45,351 nucleotides of DNA from CAZHHM01 sp964532225 (GTDB lineage: Bacteria > Margulisbacteria > WOR-1 > JAKLHX01): contig CAZHHM010000014.1 of the NCBI GenBank assembly GCA_964532225.1, positions 1 through 45,351 on the forward strand. The letters are read 5' to 3'. The notes under the pieces are model-generated. The model ran no database searches, had not been told where the DNA came from, and saw only the letters and a program-made list of their open reading frames with translations. Position numbers and translations under genes: made by a program. Shown here in pieces: positions 15,821-24,150 of this stretch (position 1 is the first letter of the stretch; each line of letters opens with the position of its first letter).

Positions 15821-16687
15821 ATGAAGTTAGTTTCCGCCTTATCCTTTGCTGTTCTTGCCGTTATCAGTTTCTCCTTGCCGTCATCTGCCGATGTGTTCAC
15901 AAAGATGGAGACGGATATCCGCAAAGTGGTGAACAGGTATTACGGAACAAAAGTGTTTAAAAGTTACAAGATCGGTGTCGCGCTAAAGGACTTGCGTACC
16001 GGCAGGTCAGTCCTGGTGAACGGTAAAAAGATTTTCCCCGCGGCGTCTATTATCAAACTGCCTGTAATGGCGTATTTGTACGACCTCAAAGACAAAGGTC
16101 TTATTGACCTTGATGAGAGGGTATTCATTTCCGATAAGGATAAACTGCCGGGCGCAGGTGTTCTCCAGTACAGAGGGGAGGGCAGGTATTCGGTAAGGAA
16201 CTTGTGCCGTCTGATGATATCAAAATCGGATAACACGGCTACCATGGCCCTGGTAAAAAGGCTTGGCAGGTCCAGGATAAACAGCTATTCCAAAAAGATC
16301 GGGCTCAGGAATACCTATCTTTACGATGCTACCGCGCTGGTAGAGCCGCCGCTGAGCAAGGTCAACATGACAACACCTTATGACATGGTGAAGCTGCTCG
16401 ACAGGATCGAAAGGGGCGTCGGCTTCAAGAATAACAGCAGAAGCGAGATGCTTTCGTTCATGCTGGAACAGAAGTACAGGTTCGGGATACCTTTTGTTCT
16501 TCCTGACGGGTTCGTATGCGCCAATAAGACAGGCTGCCTTGAATTCATCCTTCATGACGCTGCGATCGTAAGGTCCCCAAAAGGCACTTATGTCCTGTGC
16601 GTCTTCACCAAAGGCTTCAGACGTGACAGGAACGCGCGGCTTGTCATAAATGAGATATCCAAAATTGTTTCCGACAATTACCGCTGA
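15821..16687 (+). CDS. class A beta-lactamase-like serine hydrolase
   Basis: 288 residues with a signal peptide (about 1-23, ending LPSSADVF), so exported. The class A fold landmarks are present: SIIK at 76-79 (nucleophile Ser and Lys), SDN at 136-138, KTG at 236-238. Glu175 occupies the position of the deacylating Glu166, but the usual ExxLN reads EPPLS, so the Asn is missing. Enzymes like this may hydrolyse beta-lactams, or may be cell-wall-related hydrolases. Activity cannot be settled from the sequence. No resistance-cassette context is seen; the gene has the same base composition as its neighbours. Confidence 0.85.
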   Translation: MKLVSALSFAVLAVISFSLPSSADVFTKMETDIRKVVNRYYGTKVFKSYKIGVALKDLRTGRSVLVNGKKIFPAASIIKLPVMAYLYDLKDKGLIDLDERVFISDKDKLPGAGVLQYRGEGRYSVRNLCRLMISKSDNTATMALVKRLGRSRINSYSKKIGLRNTYLYDATALVEPPLSKVNMTTPYDMVKLLDRIERGVGFKNNSRSEMLSFMLEQKYRFGIPFVLPDGFVCANKTGCLEFILHDAAIVRSPKGTYVLCVFTKGFRRDRNARLVINEISKIVSDNYR

Positions 16688-16691
16688 ATAG

Positions 16692-16697
16692 TATAAT
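16692..16697 (+). promoter_or_regulatory. -10 element of Cys-rich protein gene
   Basis: TATAAT ending exactly 7 nt before the ATG at 16704. No Shine-Dalgarno sequence between; predicts a leaderless mRNA. Confidence 0.55.
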
Positions 16698-16703
16698 TAA
16701 CGC

Positions 16704-16925
16704 ATGGGATACTGCTTGAACTGCGATAACAGGCACGGCTGTATGTCGAATACTCCTCCATGCGTCTCAGAGATCCGAAAGGATAATATCGAGGGCATAG
16801 GCGGCAAACAATATCTCATTCAAAAAGGCATGCTTGAAAAATGCAAAGATTGCAGTTTTTTCAATTCCTGCTGGAACAGCGAGGGATACCGGCAGGCATG
16901 CAATAAAAAGGGCCCAGTTTCCTAG
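16704..16925 (+). CDS. small Cys-rich protein with two CxxCx5C units
   Basis: 73 residues with eight Cys in two similar sets: Cys4, 7, 13, 20 and Cys47, 50, 56, 66 (CxxC-x5-C-x6-C and CxxC-x5-C-x9-C). This spacing resembles the auxiliary iron-sulfur cluster motif of SPASM domains, but there is no radical-SAM domain here; zinc binding is equally possible. The two halves look like an internal duplication. No family recognised by name. The start is supported by a perfect -10 element placed for a leaderless transcript. Confidence 0.75.
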   Translation: MGYCLNCDNRHGCMSNTPPCVSEIRKDNIEGIGGKQYLIQKGMLEKCKDCSFFNSCWNSEGYRQACNKKGPVS

Positions 16926-16958
16926 GTCCTTGTTTAATACGGTCTTCTGTCTCTCGGA

Positions 16959-17006
16959 TACAGTCTCCCAAAACGGTCTTTTCAGTACAGTCTCCCTAAA
17001 CGGTCT
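16959..17006 (+). repeat. two-copy 21-bp direct repeat
   Basis: TACAGTCTCCCAAAACGGTCT (one base longer than 20, so given by position: 16959-16979) recurs at 16986-17006 with one mismatch, at a period of 27 bp. A partial match (ACGGTCTTCTGTCTC) precedes it. It fills the gap between two convergent genes. No hairpin with a U-tract was found, so no terminator is called here. Confidence 0.6.
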
Positions 17007-17012
17007 CCCTGT

Positions 17013-18173
17013 CTACTTATACATCCCGAGCTGCTGAGCTTTCTGGAATACTTTTCCCTCGGTGTTATTAGCGGGAGCAATAGCTATCGAGACTTTCTGC
17101 ATCTCTTTTATCGTAGCAGCACCTAGCGTGCCCATTGAGGTCTTCAGCGCGCCTACGAAATTCTCTGAACCGTCATCGAACTTGGCAGGGCCGAGAAGGA
17201 TCTCTTTTAACGTCCCGATCGACCCTACTTTTATCCTTGTGCCTCTTGGAAGAGTAGCATTCGGAGTTGCCATGCCCCAGTGGAAGCCTCTTCCCGGAGC
17301 TTCTTTTGATTTTGCCAGGGGGGAGCCGATCATCACCGCGTCAGCTCCGCAGGCTATTGCCTTACAGACATCTCCGCCGACCACCATTCCGCCGTCAGCT
17401 ATTATCGATACATATTTGCCGGACTTCTTGAAATAGTCGTCCCTTGCTGCGGCACAATCGGCTATAGAGGTCGCCATAGGTTGCCCTATGCCAAGCACGC
17501 CCCTTGAAGTGCAGGCTGCTCCTGGCCCTATACCTACCATGACAGCTCCGGCGCCTGTCTTCATGAGCTCCATCGCTACCTCATAGGTCACGCAGTTGCC
17601 GATGACAACAGGGATCTTAAGATCGGAACAGAGCTTTTTAAGATCGAGGGGTTTGAACATCTTTGACTTGTGTGTAGTCGAGACCACGGTCGACTGTACA
17701 AATATCATGTCAGCTCCCGCATCCTGAGCAATTTTTGAGTATTCCTCGGCCTTTTGAGGTGTTACGGAAACTGCAGCTATACCCTTTTTGTCCTTTATCT
17801 GTTTTACGCGTTTTGCGATAAGTTCTTCTTTTACATCCTGCATGTATATCTTTTGCATTAGAGGAACATAATCCTCTCTTGATGCGGCAGCTATCTGGTC
17901 AAGGATCTTGTCAGGGTCGTCGTACCTTGTCTGGACTCCCTGAAGGTTAAGTACCCCAAGACCCCCTAGAGAAGTAAGCAGCGACGCGATACCGACATCG
18001 ACAACGCTGTCCATCGCGGATGCGATGATAGGGAACTGAAGTTTTTTTCCGGCAATGTCTACAGAAGTATCTGTGTCTTCGGGGTCAATTGTCGTTAAAG
18101 AGGGGACAAGCGCTATCTCGTCAAAACCATAAACCCTTTTAGCCATCCGTCCTTTGCCAAGCTCGATCTCCAT
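17013..18173 (-). CDS. GuaB3-type IMP dehydrogenase-related protein
   Basis: 386-residue TIM-barrel protein of the IMPDH/GMP reductase superfamily. It lacks the CBS pair inserted in classical GuaB. The catalytic loop reads GPGAACTSRGVLGIG (classical GPGSICTTR) with the Cys nucleophile kept, followed by IIADGGMVVGGDVCKAIACG and the GSPLAKSKEAPGRGFHWGMA segment typical of the GuaB3 group. Some GuaB3 members have been reported to have IMPDH activity. A strong ribosome-binding site, AAAGGTGG, lies 5 nt before the start on this strand. It is a single-gene unit, convergent with the Cys-rich gene. Confidence 0.9.
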   Translation of the reverse strand: MEIELGKGRMAKRVYGFDEIALVPSLTTIDPEDTDTSVDIAGKKLQFPIIASAMDSVVDVGIASLLTSLGGLGVLNLQGVQTRYDDPDKILDQIAAASREDYVPLMQKIYMQDVKEELIAKRVKQIKDKKGIAAVSVTPQKAEEYSKIAQDAGADMIFVQSTVVSTTHKSKMFKPLDLKKLCSDLKIPVVIGNCVTYEVAMELMKTGAGAVMVGIGPGAACTSRGVLGIGQPMATSIADCAAARDDYFKKSGKYVSIIADGGMVVGGDVCKAIACGADAVMIGSPLAKSKEAPGRGFHWGMATPNATLPRGTRIKVGSIGTLKEILLGPAKFDDGSENFVGALKTSMGTLGAATIKEMQKVSIAIAPANNTEGKVFQKAQQLGMYK

Positions 18174-18207
18174 TGTTCCACCTTTCTAAATTGTTTTAAC
18201 GGCCGGG

Positions 18208-18477
18208 TCAGTCGTTCCGCAGTTCTTTGGGGAACTTTCCGGTCTTTTCCTTCTCAACATAAGTGACGATCATCTTCTCAAGCTCTTCGATCACCGGCTT
18301 TGGTATCCAGACCTCCCCGCATTCTTCGCAGATGAAAGCAGGCACCTCTTCGATAACGTATAGCTTTCCGTCCTCATAGTGATCAAGGGAGACTTTGTCG
18401 AAGTAGAGCTTTCCGCCGCAGGCATTGCACATGCCGGGATTCAATGAACTGTAATCGGAGGTCTCACCTGTTTTCAT
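18208..18477 (-). CDS. YgiT-type zinc-finger protein
   Basis: 89 residues. Two CxxC pairs (CNACGG and CEECGE) separated by about 35 residues form the zinc finger of the YgiT/MqsA N-terminal type, followed by PKPVIEELEKMIVTYVEKEK. MqsA antitoxins have an extra C-terminal HTH domain that is absent here, and no toxin gene lies next to it. The start at 18477 is chosen because a promoter lies immediately upstream; a longer in-frame version to 18525 would run back through that promoter. Confidence 0.82.
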   Translation of the reverse strand: MKTGETSDYSSLNPGMCNACGGKLYFDKVSLDHYEDGKLYVIEEVPAFICEECGEVWIPKPVIEELEKMIVTYVEKEKTGKFPKELRND

Positions 18478-18490
18478 GGTATTGCAAAAT

Positions 18491-18519
18491 ATTATACAGA
18501 AGAGTGATCTTTTTATCAA
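18491..18519 (-). promoter_or_regulatory. sigma70-type promoter of YgiT-type gene
   Basis: On the minus strand TTGATA (18519-18514), 17-bp spacer, TATAAT (18496-18491). The predicted leader is about 7 nt and has no Shine-Dalgarno sequence. Confidence 0.7.
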
Positions 18520-18552
18520 TATCAAGCGCCAAAATCTTGCAAATTATTGCCA

Positions 18553-18581
18553 TTGACAGGATTAAAGACCGGATATAAAAT
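18553..18581 (+). promoter_or_regulatory. sigma70-type promoter of VWA lipoprotein gene
   Basis: TTGACA (18553-18558), 17-bp spacer, TAAAAT (18576-18581). Divergent from the YgiT-type gene promoter, in the same 100-bp gap. Confidence 0.7.
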
Positions 18582-18662
18582 TATATTACGTTTTTAAATG
18601 GACAAACAGAGGAGGTGTATGCATTAATGTCCGTGAAAAAAATATTTAGAAAGGATATATAT

Positions 18663-19832
18663 ATGAAAAAAGGTCTATTGTTCGCATTTGCTTCGATCCT
18701 TTTGGTCTCGATGATGGCCATAACTGGATGCAGCGTCACTTCTACAACGGGCACAACATCCACGACAGGTACCGATACCGGCAGACTTGCGACCCCGACA
18801 GCGGCTGTTTCAGGCTCGGTGACAAAGTCAGGTTCGACATTCTCGATCAATCTCAGCTCCATAATCGTCGGAGGCTCGGCTGTAACAGGTCTGGACTTCT
18901 CCAAGTTCAAGGTATTCGTCGGATCATCTTTGACCGACTTCTCTGGTTACGTACCTGTTGCAACGACCATATCGGCCACAACTGGCGGCAAGATCGATAT
19001 GGTGTTCATCATGGACAATACCGGCAGCATGAGCGGCAGGATACGTGCGGTTAAGGACAGCATAACTGCTTTTACCTCATCCCTTACATCCGCCGGAGCT
19101 GATGTGACTTTCGGTGTCGTGTCTTTCGGTGATACGACTTCGGAGCAGTCAACACTTCCTCTCCCTGCAACAGCAGCTGAGGTAGCTACATGGCTTAACG
19201 CGCTTTCAGGTGTTGGAGGAGGGGATATTCCTGAGAACGCACTTGATGCGCTCATGTATGCGTACAACAACTTCACGTGGAGATCTGGTGCGCAGAAAGT
19301 CTTTGTTGTGATCATCGACACTGCGGCACATCAAAATGCTGATGGTTCCTCGTTCACGACAGAAGAAGCCGGCTCCATCGAAGCGGAACTTTCGGGTAAC
19401 GCTACTGTTTATGCCGTAAGCCCTAAACTGGATTCCGGCAGCGGCCCTGACGGTTATACGGGTACTGCAGATATCAGATGGCTGGCCGACGGCTACGGAT
19501 GGTTCAGCGGCGTTTCGTCAACGACTTACGCATCTACCAGACCGTATACAGGAACGGGCGGAAAATGGATCGAGCTGCCTTCAAGCGGCGACATCGATCT
19601 TACGACCCTCGGGATCTCGACCACGGTGACCAGAGGATATACACTCGGGTTCTCATACAGCCTGAGCGGTTCGATACTTTACATCCACGTGCTGGTCGAT
19701 ACTGACGGTGACGGAGTGTTCGACAGCGACGGTCTTATTACCTTTGATCTTTCGACCTCTTCAACCGGTAAATGGCTGTCGAACGGCGAGCTTGCTGATC
19801 CTTCTGAAGCTGTAACAAGCTCAAAGAACTAA
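18663..19832 (+). CDS. von Willebrand factor A domain lipoprotein
   Basis: Counting from ATG 18663, 389 residues. Signal peptide with lipobox AITGC (Cys23), so anchored to a membrane outside the cytoplasm. A Ser/Thr-rich linker follows (about 24-45). The VWA domain has its metal site DNTGSMS starting at Asp118. The C-terminal part contains VDTDGDGVFDSDG, a calcium-binding-loop-like sequence. ATG 18627, with a strong GAGGAGGT upstream, is a possible longer start, but it puts 12 charged residues before the signal peptide; AAAGGA precedes 18663. Probable role in surface adhesion or protein interaction, by family only. Confidence 0.85.
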   Translation: MKKGLLFAFASILLVSMMAITGCSVTSTTGTTSTTGTDTGRLATPTAAVSGSVTKSGSTFSINLSSIIVGGSAVTGLDFSKFKVFVGSSLTDFSGYVPVATTISATTGGKIDMVFIMDNTGSMSGRIRAVKDSITAFTSSLTSAGADVTFGVVSFGDTTSEQSTLPLPATAAEVATWLNALSGVGGGDIPENALDALMYAYNNFTWRSGAQKVFVVIIDTAAHQNADGSSFTTEEAGSIEAELSGNATVYAVSPKLDSGSGPDGYTGTADIRWLADGYGWFSGVSSTTYASTRPYTGTGGKWIELPSSGDIDLTTLGISTTVTRGYTLGFSYSLSGSILYIHVLVDTDGDGVFDSDGLITFDLSTSSTGKWLSNGELADPSEAVTSSKN

Positions 19833-19856
19833 GCAAGGCGCTCAAAAGGCGATCTT

Positions 19857-19887
19857 AGCCCCCCGCTTAGGCGGGGGGCTTTTTTTA
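19857..19887 (+). terminator. intrinsic terminator after VWA lipoprotein gene
   Basis: A 10-bp GC-rich stem (AGCCCCCCGC with GCGGGGGGCT), 4-nt loop TTAG, then a run of T. Strong rho-independent terminator. Confidence 0.93.
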
Positions 19888-19903
19888 TATTTTTTTAACA
19901 TGT

Positions 19904-19909
19904 TATAAT
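19904..19909 (+). promoter_or_regulatory. -10 element of glyA operon
   Basis: TATAAT followed by CTTTCC and then GGAGG, so this unit has a short leader with a ribosome-binding site. It is the likely start of the glyA-ftsE-ftsX-PpiC transcript, directly after the terminator of the previous gene. Confidence 0.6.
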
Positions 19910-19927
19910 CTTTCCATCGGAGGAAAA

Positions 19928-21193
19928 ATGCATTTCAATATAGATAATGTCAGGAATACGGACCCCGAGATCGCCTCAGTACTTGATAAGGAGCTTGACC
20001 GGCAGAGGAACAAGATCGAGCTCATTGCCTCAGAGAACTTCACCAGCAGGGCGGTAATGGAGGCGGTCGGCTCATGTCTTACCAACAAATACGCAGAAGG
20101 CTATCCGGGAAAAAGGTATTACGGAGGCTGCGAAGAAGTCGATGTCGCGGAGGAACTTGCAAGGGAGAGGGCAAAGAAGCTTTTTGGAGCGGAACACGCT
20201 AATGTACAGCCTCACTCCGGATCCCAGGCAAATACTGCCGCATACCTTGCATTCCTTAAACCAGGTGATACTGTGCTCGGGCTCAACCTGTCCCATGGAG
20301 GGCATCTTACTCACGGTTCGCCGGTGAACATATCCGGGATATACTTCAAGTTCGTCTCTTACGGTGTAAAAAAGGAGGATGAAAGGATAGATTACGATTC
20401 TATACTTGAGCTTGGCAAAGCAAATAACGCAAAAATGATAGTCGCGGGAGCCACAGCATATCCCAGAACGATAGACTTTGAAAGATTGGGCAGGATGGCT
20501 AGAGAGCTTAATGCTGTACTTATGGTGGATATTGCACACATAGCAGGTCTAGTGATCGCAGGGCTTCATCCTTCTCCCGTGCCGCACAGCGAGGTCGTGA
20601 CCTCGACTACACATAAGACCTTAAGAGGCCCCAGAGGCGGACTGATACTCTGTAAAGAGGCGTTTGCCAAGCAAGTTGATAAAGCTGTCTTCCCGGGCAT
20701 GCAGGGAGGCCCCTTGATGCATGTTATTGCCGGCAAAGCGGTCGCCTTCAAGGAAGCAATGACAGAGGAATTCAATTCTTACCAGAAGCAGGTCGTGAAG
20801 AACGCCAAGGCGCTGGCCGAGGCGATGACTAAGAACGGCTTCAGGCTTGTTTCGGGAGGTACTGATAATCATCTGATACTTGTAGACCTTACATCAAAGA
20901 AGATAACAGGCAAGGACGCGGAAAGAGCCCTTGATGAGGTCGGCATAACAGTGAACAAGAACACAATACCTTTTGAGATGCTCTCGCCTTTTGTGACGAG
21001 CGGCATACGTATCGGGACCCCGGCAGCGACAACGAGAGGGTTCAAGGAAAAAGAGATGCAGATAGTTGCCGACCTCATAAACAGGGCGATAGGCTCAATA
21101 GGCAATGAAAAGGCGCTTGGCTCCGTTAAGAACGACGTAGCGGAACTCTGCTCACGCTTTCCTCTTTATGAAAAAGGAGCTATAGAAGCTTGA
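19928..21193 (+). CDS. glyA: serine hydroxymethyltransferase
   Basis: PLP enzyme converting serine and tetrahydrofolate to glycine and methylene-tetrahydrofolate, the cofactor ThyX also uses. 421 residues. Recognised by the N-terminal IELIASENFTS, YAEGYPGKRYYGGCE, and the PLP-lysine motif STTHKTLRGPRGG (about residue 230). GGAGG lies 6 nt before the ATG. Its stop overlaps the TTG start of ftsE. Confidence 0.97.
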   Translation: MHFNIDNVRNTDPEIASVLDKELDRQRNKIELIASENFTSRAVMEAVGSCLTNKYAEGYPGKRYYGGCEEVDVAEELARERAKKLFGAEHANVQPHSGSQANTAAYLAFLKPGDTVLGLNLSHGGHLTHGSPVNISGIYFKFVSYGVKKEDERIDYDSILELGKANNAKMIVAGATAYPRTIDFERLGRMARELNAVLMVDIAHIAGLVIAGLHPSPVPHSEVVTSTTHKTLRGPRGGLILCKEAFAKQVDKAVFPGMQGGPLMHVIAGKAVAFKEAMTEEFNSYQKQVVKNAKALAEAMTKNGFRLVSGGTDNHLILVDLTSKKITGKDAERALDEVGITVNKNTIPFEMLSPFVTSGIRIGTPAATTRGFKEKEMQIVADLINRAIGSIGNEKALGSVKNDVAELCSRFPLYEKGAIEA

Positions 21194-21876
21194 TCATACT
21201 AAGAGGGATCTCAAAGGTCTATCCTAAGGGCGTTGAGGCACTTTCAAATATCGATATAAGCATTGGCAAGGAAGAGTTCGTATTCATCGTAGGGCCTACC
21301 GGTTCCGGCAAATCGACACTATTAAAGCTCATATACAGGGACGAGCTCCCTTCCAGCGGACAGGTCATTGTCGACAGGATAAAGATAGCTGAACTCCGGC
21401 CGAGCCAGGTGCCTTACCTGCGAAGGAACATGGGCATAGTCTTCCAGGATTACAAGCTCCTTCCTACAAGGACGGTCTATGAGAACGTTGCGTTCGCCTT
21501 GCAGGTAATCGGAGCATCGAGAACATATATCCGTAAACAGGTCAACCAGGTACTGGACCTTGTAGGGCTTCTGAAAAAATCGAACTGTTTCCCCGGAGAA
21601 CTTTCGGGAGGGGAGCAGCAGAGGGTCTGTATTGCCAGGGCTATTGTAAATAATCCTCCGCTGCTGATCGCGGACGAGCCTACCGGGAATCTTGACCCTT
21701 CGACATCATGGGAGATAATTCACCTTCTGGACAAGATAAATAAGCGTAATACTACCGTCATCGTCGCCACGCACAACAAATCGATCGTTGACGGAATGCG
21801 CAAAAGGGTCGTCGCACTTGAATGCGGCAGGATAATAAGGGACCAGCAGCTGGGGGTCTACAGCAATGTACTTTAG
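21190..21876 (+). CDS. ftsE: cell division ATP-binding protein FtsE
   Basis: ABC-type ATPase that works with FtsX at the division site to activate peptidoglycan hydrolases. 228 residues. Walker A GPTGSGKS at 35-42, the Q-loop region VFQDYKLLP, signature LSGGEQQR and Walker B LLIADEPTGNLD. The start is TTG overlapping the glyA stop (TTGA). Overlaps ftsX by 11 bp. Confidence 0.96.
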   Translation: MIILRGISKVYPKGVEALSNIDISIGKEEFVFIVGPTGSGKSTLLKLIYRDELPSSGQVIVDRIKIAELRPSQVPYLRRNMGIVFQDYKLLPTRTVYENVAFALQVIGASRTYIRKQVNQVLDLVGLLKKSNCFPGELSGGEQQRVCIARAIVNNPPLLIADEPTGNLDPSTSWEIIHLLDKINKRNTTVIVATHNKSIVDGMRKRVVALECGRIIRDQQLGVYSNVL

Positions 21877-22747
21877 TTTTTTTATCAGGGAAGCGTGGAA
21901 CGGGTTCCGCCGGAGCGGGATAATGAGCGTCGTGTCCCTGGTGACCATTACGGTCTCACTTGTAGTGTTCGGGGCCTTTCTTCTTGCTATATTCAATCTG
22001 GGCAATATCGTTAACTCCCTGGGATCAAAGATGGAGATAGTCGCCTATATCGACAAGACGATCGACGATTATACCGCCAATACATTCGTTCTTCAGATCA
22101 CTAAGATCGAAGGTGTTGACAACGTCAAATACATTTCAAAAGAAGAGGCTTGGGGCAATTTCCGGTCGGATTTTGAAGGCAGGCTCGAGCTTGATGAGGT
22201 CGTAAAGGACAATCCTCTGCCTAATACGTTCGTCATAAAGGTAAGGGCACCCGAGCTTATAACATCAGTGGCGAAATCCGTATCGAATATACCTTCTATC
22301 GATGAGGTCCGTTACAGCGGGGCTCTCGCCGAAAGAGTGCAGACGCTCCTGAACGGCGTTCAGGTAGGAGGCCTGATCCTGGTCGTCCTTCTTATCATCG
22401 CGACCCTTCTTATTGTCGTGAATACGATCAAGCTGACCGTTATCGCCAGGCAGACAGATATAATCATCATGAAGCTTGTCGGGGCCACGAACAGCTTCAT
22501 CAAATGGCCGTTCATTCTTGAAGGGATACTGATAGGTGTCATCGGCTCTGCCTTGTCATTCATGGTCCTTAAGTTCTCGTACGATCTTATTGTTCATCAG
22601 CTGCAGACCGTGCTGCCTTTCATTCCGATGATCACGTCAAAAGTGTCCCTGTTCTGGATATACGGCTCCGTCGCTACCGTAGGGGTAGTGCTGGGCATGG
22701 TTGGCGGCTATATATCCGTAAATTCACTGTTAAAGGAGAAAGAATGA
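21866..22747 (+). CDS. ftsX: cell division protein FtsX
   Basis: Membrane partner of FtsE. 293 residues: a first helix at about 20-45, an extracytoplasmic domain (about 50-165, with KIEGVDNVKYISKEEAW split here by helix and strand elements), then three more helices with KLVGATNSFIKWPFILEG between them, typical of FtsX. The order ftsE-ftsX is conserved. The next gene's ATG overlaps the stop. Confidence 0.95.
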   Translation: MYFSFFIREAWNGFRRSGIMSVVSLVTITVSLVVFGAFLLAIFNLGNIVNSLGSKMEIVAYIDKTIDDYTANTFVLQITKIEGVDNVKYISKEEAWGNFRSDFEGRLELDEVVKDNPLPNTFVIKVRAPELITSVAKSVSNIPSIDEVRYSGALAERVQTLLNGVQVGGLILVVLLIIATLLIVVNTIKLTVIARQTDIIIMKLVGATNSFIKWPFILEGILIGVIGSALSFMVLKFSYDLIVHQLQTVLPFIPMITSKVSLFWIYGSVATVGVVLGMVGGYISVNSLLKEKE

Positions 22748-24147
22748 TGATGAACTTTTTGAGGAAGAAGATGAAGACAATATTGATCACTGTCGCTGTG
22801 ATATTTGCCGCGACAATGTTCTATGGTCTGAGCTTCACGGGCGGCATGGGCGGGGGAGGGCAGTCAACTAAGTCCCCGAAAGGACTTGCAAAGGTCAACG
22901 GCGAAGAGGTCGACTATTTCAGGTATAACCAGATAGTCAATAAAATAGTTTCTTCATCGCCGAACGCACTTGATCCTATGTCCCTCATATTCTATCAAAG
23001 CATGGCATTGACCCAGCTTATCGATTTTACGATCATGAAACAGGGCGCCGTCAGGGACTTCGGTGCCGGCAGGGACGAGATACAGAACTCCCTAAACGGC
23101 ATAATGGAGACCAACAAGATACCCGATGAGAAGACGTTCGAGCAGATACTTAAAGCTCAAGGCTTCAAGCTGAGCGATATTAAAAGGATGATAAAGGATG
23201 AGATCTCCGTCCAGAAAAAGATGGATTCGGTCAGGAAGTCAGTTTCTGTCGGGCCGGATGACCTCAGGGAAGTAAGGGCCGCTCATGTGCTTCTGGCCAC
23301 AGGACAGGATAGCAAAAAAGCTGACGAGGCCATGAAAAAAGCCCTGGATATACGGATGGAGATAGCAAAAGGCATGGATTTTCAGGCCGCCGCGAAACAA
23401 TACTCCGATGACAGGGCGTCAGCACAAAAAGGCGGGGACCTGGGATTCTTTAAAAAAGGCGACATGGTAAAGGAGTTCGAAGATGTCGCTTTCCGGCTTA
23501 AGCCCGGCGAGGTCTCTGACCCGGTAAAGACAAGGTTCGGCTGGCATATCATCAAGGTCGCCGATTCAAGGGCAATAAAGAACGCTGACAAGAACAAGAT
23601 ACTTGAGGCAAAGCAGGCTCAGGCCTTCAATGCATGGTACGGAGACCTGAAAGCAAAGGCAAAGGTGGAGATCGAGAATCCGCTGCTAAAGGCTTTTGAT
23701 CTTAGGGTCAAAGGAGACCTGCTCGAGGCCGATAAACAGTTCAAGGCCGCGATATCCGCCCAGCCTAACAATCCTTATGCACATCTTTTCTATGCCGACA
23801 TGCTTATGCAGACAGGGGACCTCACAAGCGCGGATAATGAGTTCGAAAAGGCCGCCGGGCTCTCAAGCTCCGACCCATACATGAACTTCTACATCGGCAA
23901 AGCATATTATTCCGCCTCTGCCACTTTAAAGGGATCCACTGCCGAGGCTTTCTCTCAAAAAGCCCTGCAGAGCTTTAAAAGGGCCTCGGTTCTGGCCGGA
24001 GACAATAAGAACGTTAGGGAAGCTTTGATGCGCTTCTTTAAAGAACTAAAGCTTGACAAGCTGTATTCGGAGGAAAAAGCCAGGATCCAAAAGATCATCG
24101 ATAAAGAGAAGTTCGAGTCGGAGATAAGAAGCCGTTCGTCAAAGTAG
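22744..24147 (+). CDS. peptidyl-prolyl isomerase (PpiC/parvulin type) with TPR tail
   Basis: 467 residues. An N-terminal membrane anchor or uncleaved signal (about 12-30) has no lipobox. A SurA-like N-terminal chaperone region (about 50-160) follows, then a parvulin domain (about 175-280: RAAHVLLATG, QYSDDRASAQKGGDLGFF, FGWHIIKV). The C-terminal third has two or more TPR-like helical repeats. It likely helps fold extracytoplasmic proteins. Last gene of the glyA-ftsEX unit; AGGAG precedes ATG 22744 (ATG 22747 and 22750 are also possible). Confidence 0.9.
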   Translation: MMMNFLRKKMKTILITVAVIFAATMFYGLSFTGGMGGGGQSTKSPKGLAKVNGEEVDYFRYNQIVNKIVSSSPNALDPMSLIFYQSMALTQLIDFTIMKQGAVRDFGAGRDEIQNSLNGIMETNKIPDEKTFEQILKAQGFKLSDIKRMIKDEISVQKKMDSVRKSVSVGPDDLREVRAAHVLLATGQDSKKADEAMKKALDIRMEIAKGMDFQAAAKQYSDDRASAQKGGDLGFFKKGDMVKEFEDVAFRLKPGEVSDPVKTRFGWHIIKVADSRAIKNADKNKILEAKQAQAFNAWYGDLKAKAKVEIENPLLKAFDLRVKGDLLEADKQFKAAISAQPNNPYAHLFYADMLMQTGDLTSADNEFEKAAGLSSSDPYMNFYIGKAYYSASATLKGSTAEAFSQKALQSFKRASVLAGDNKNVREALMRFFKELKLDKLYSEEKARIQKIIDKEKFESEIRSRSSK

Positions 24148-24150
24148 ATA

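Noticed and set aside
15821..16687. Acquired antibiotic-resistance gene
   Set aside because: No mobile element, integron or unusual base composition nearby, and the Glu loop differs from typical resistance enzymes.
16959..17006. CRISPR-like direct repeats
   Set aside because: Only two units with a 6-nt spacer; no array and no cas gene.
18208..18525. Toxin-antitoxin module around the YgiT-type gene
   Set aside because: No toxin-like gene lies on either side, and the MqsA-type DNA-binding domain is missing.
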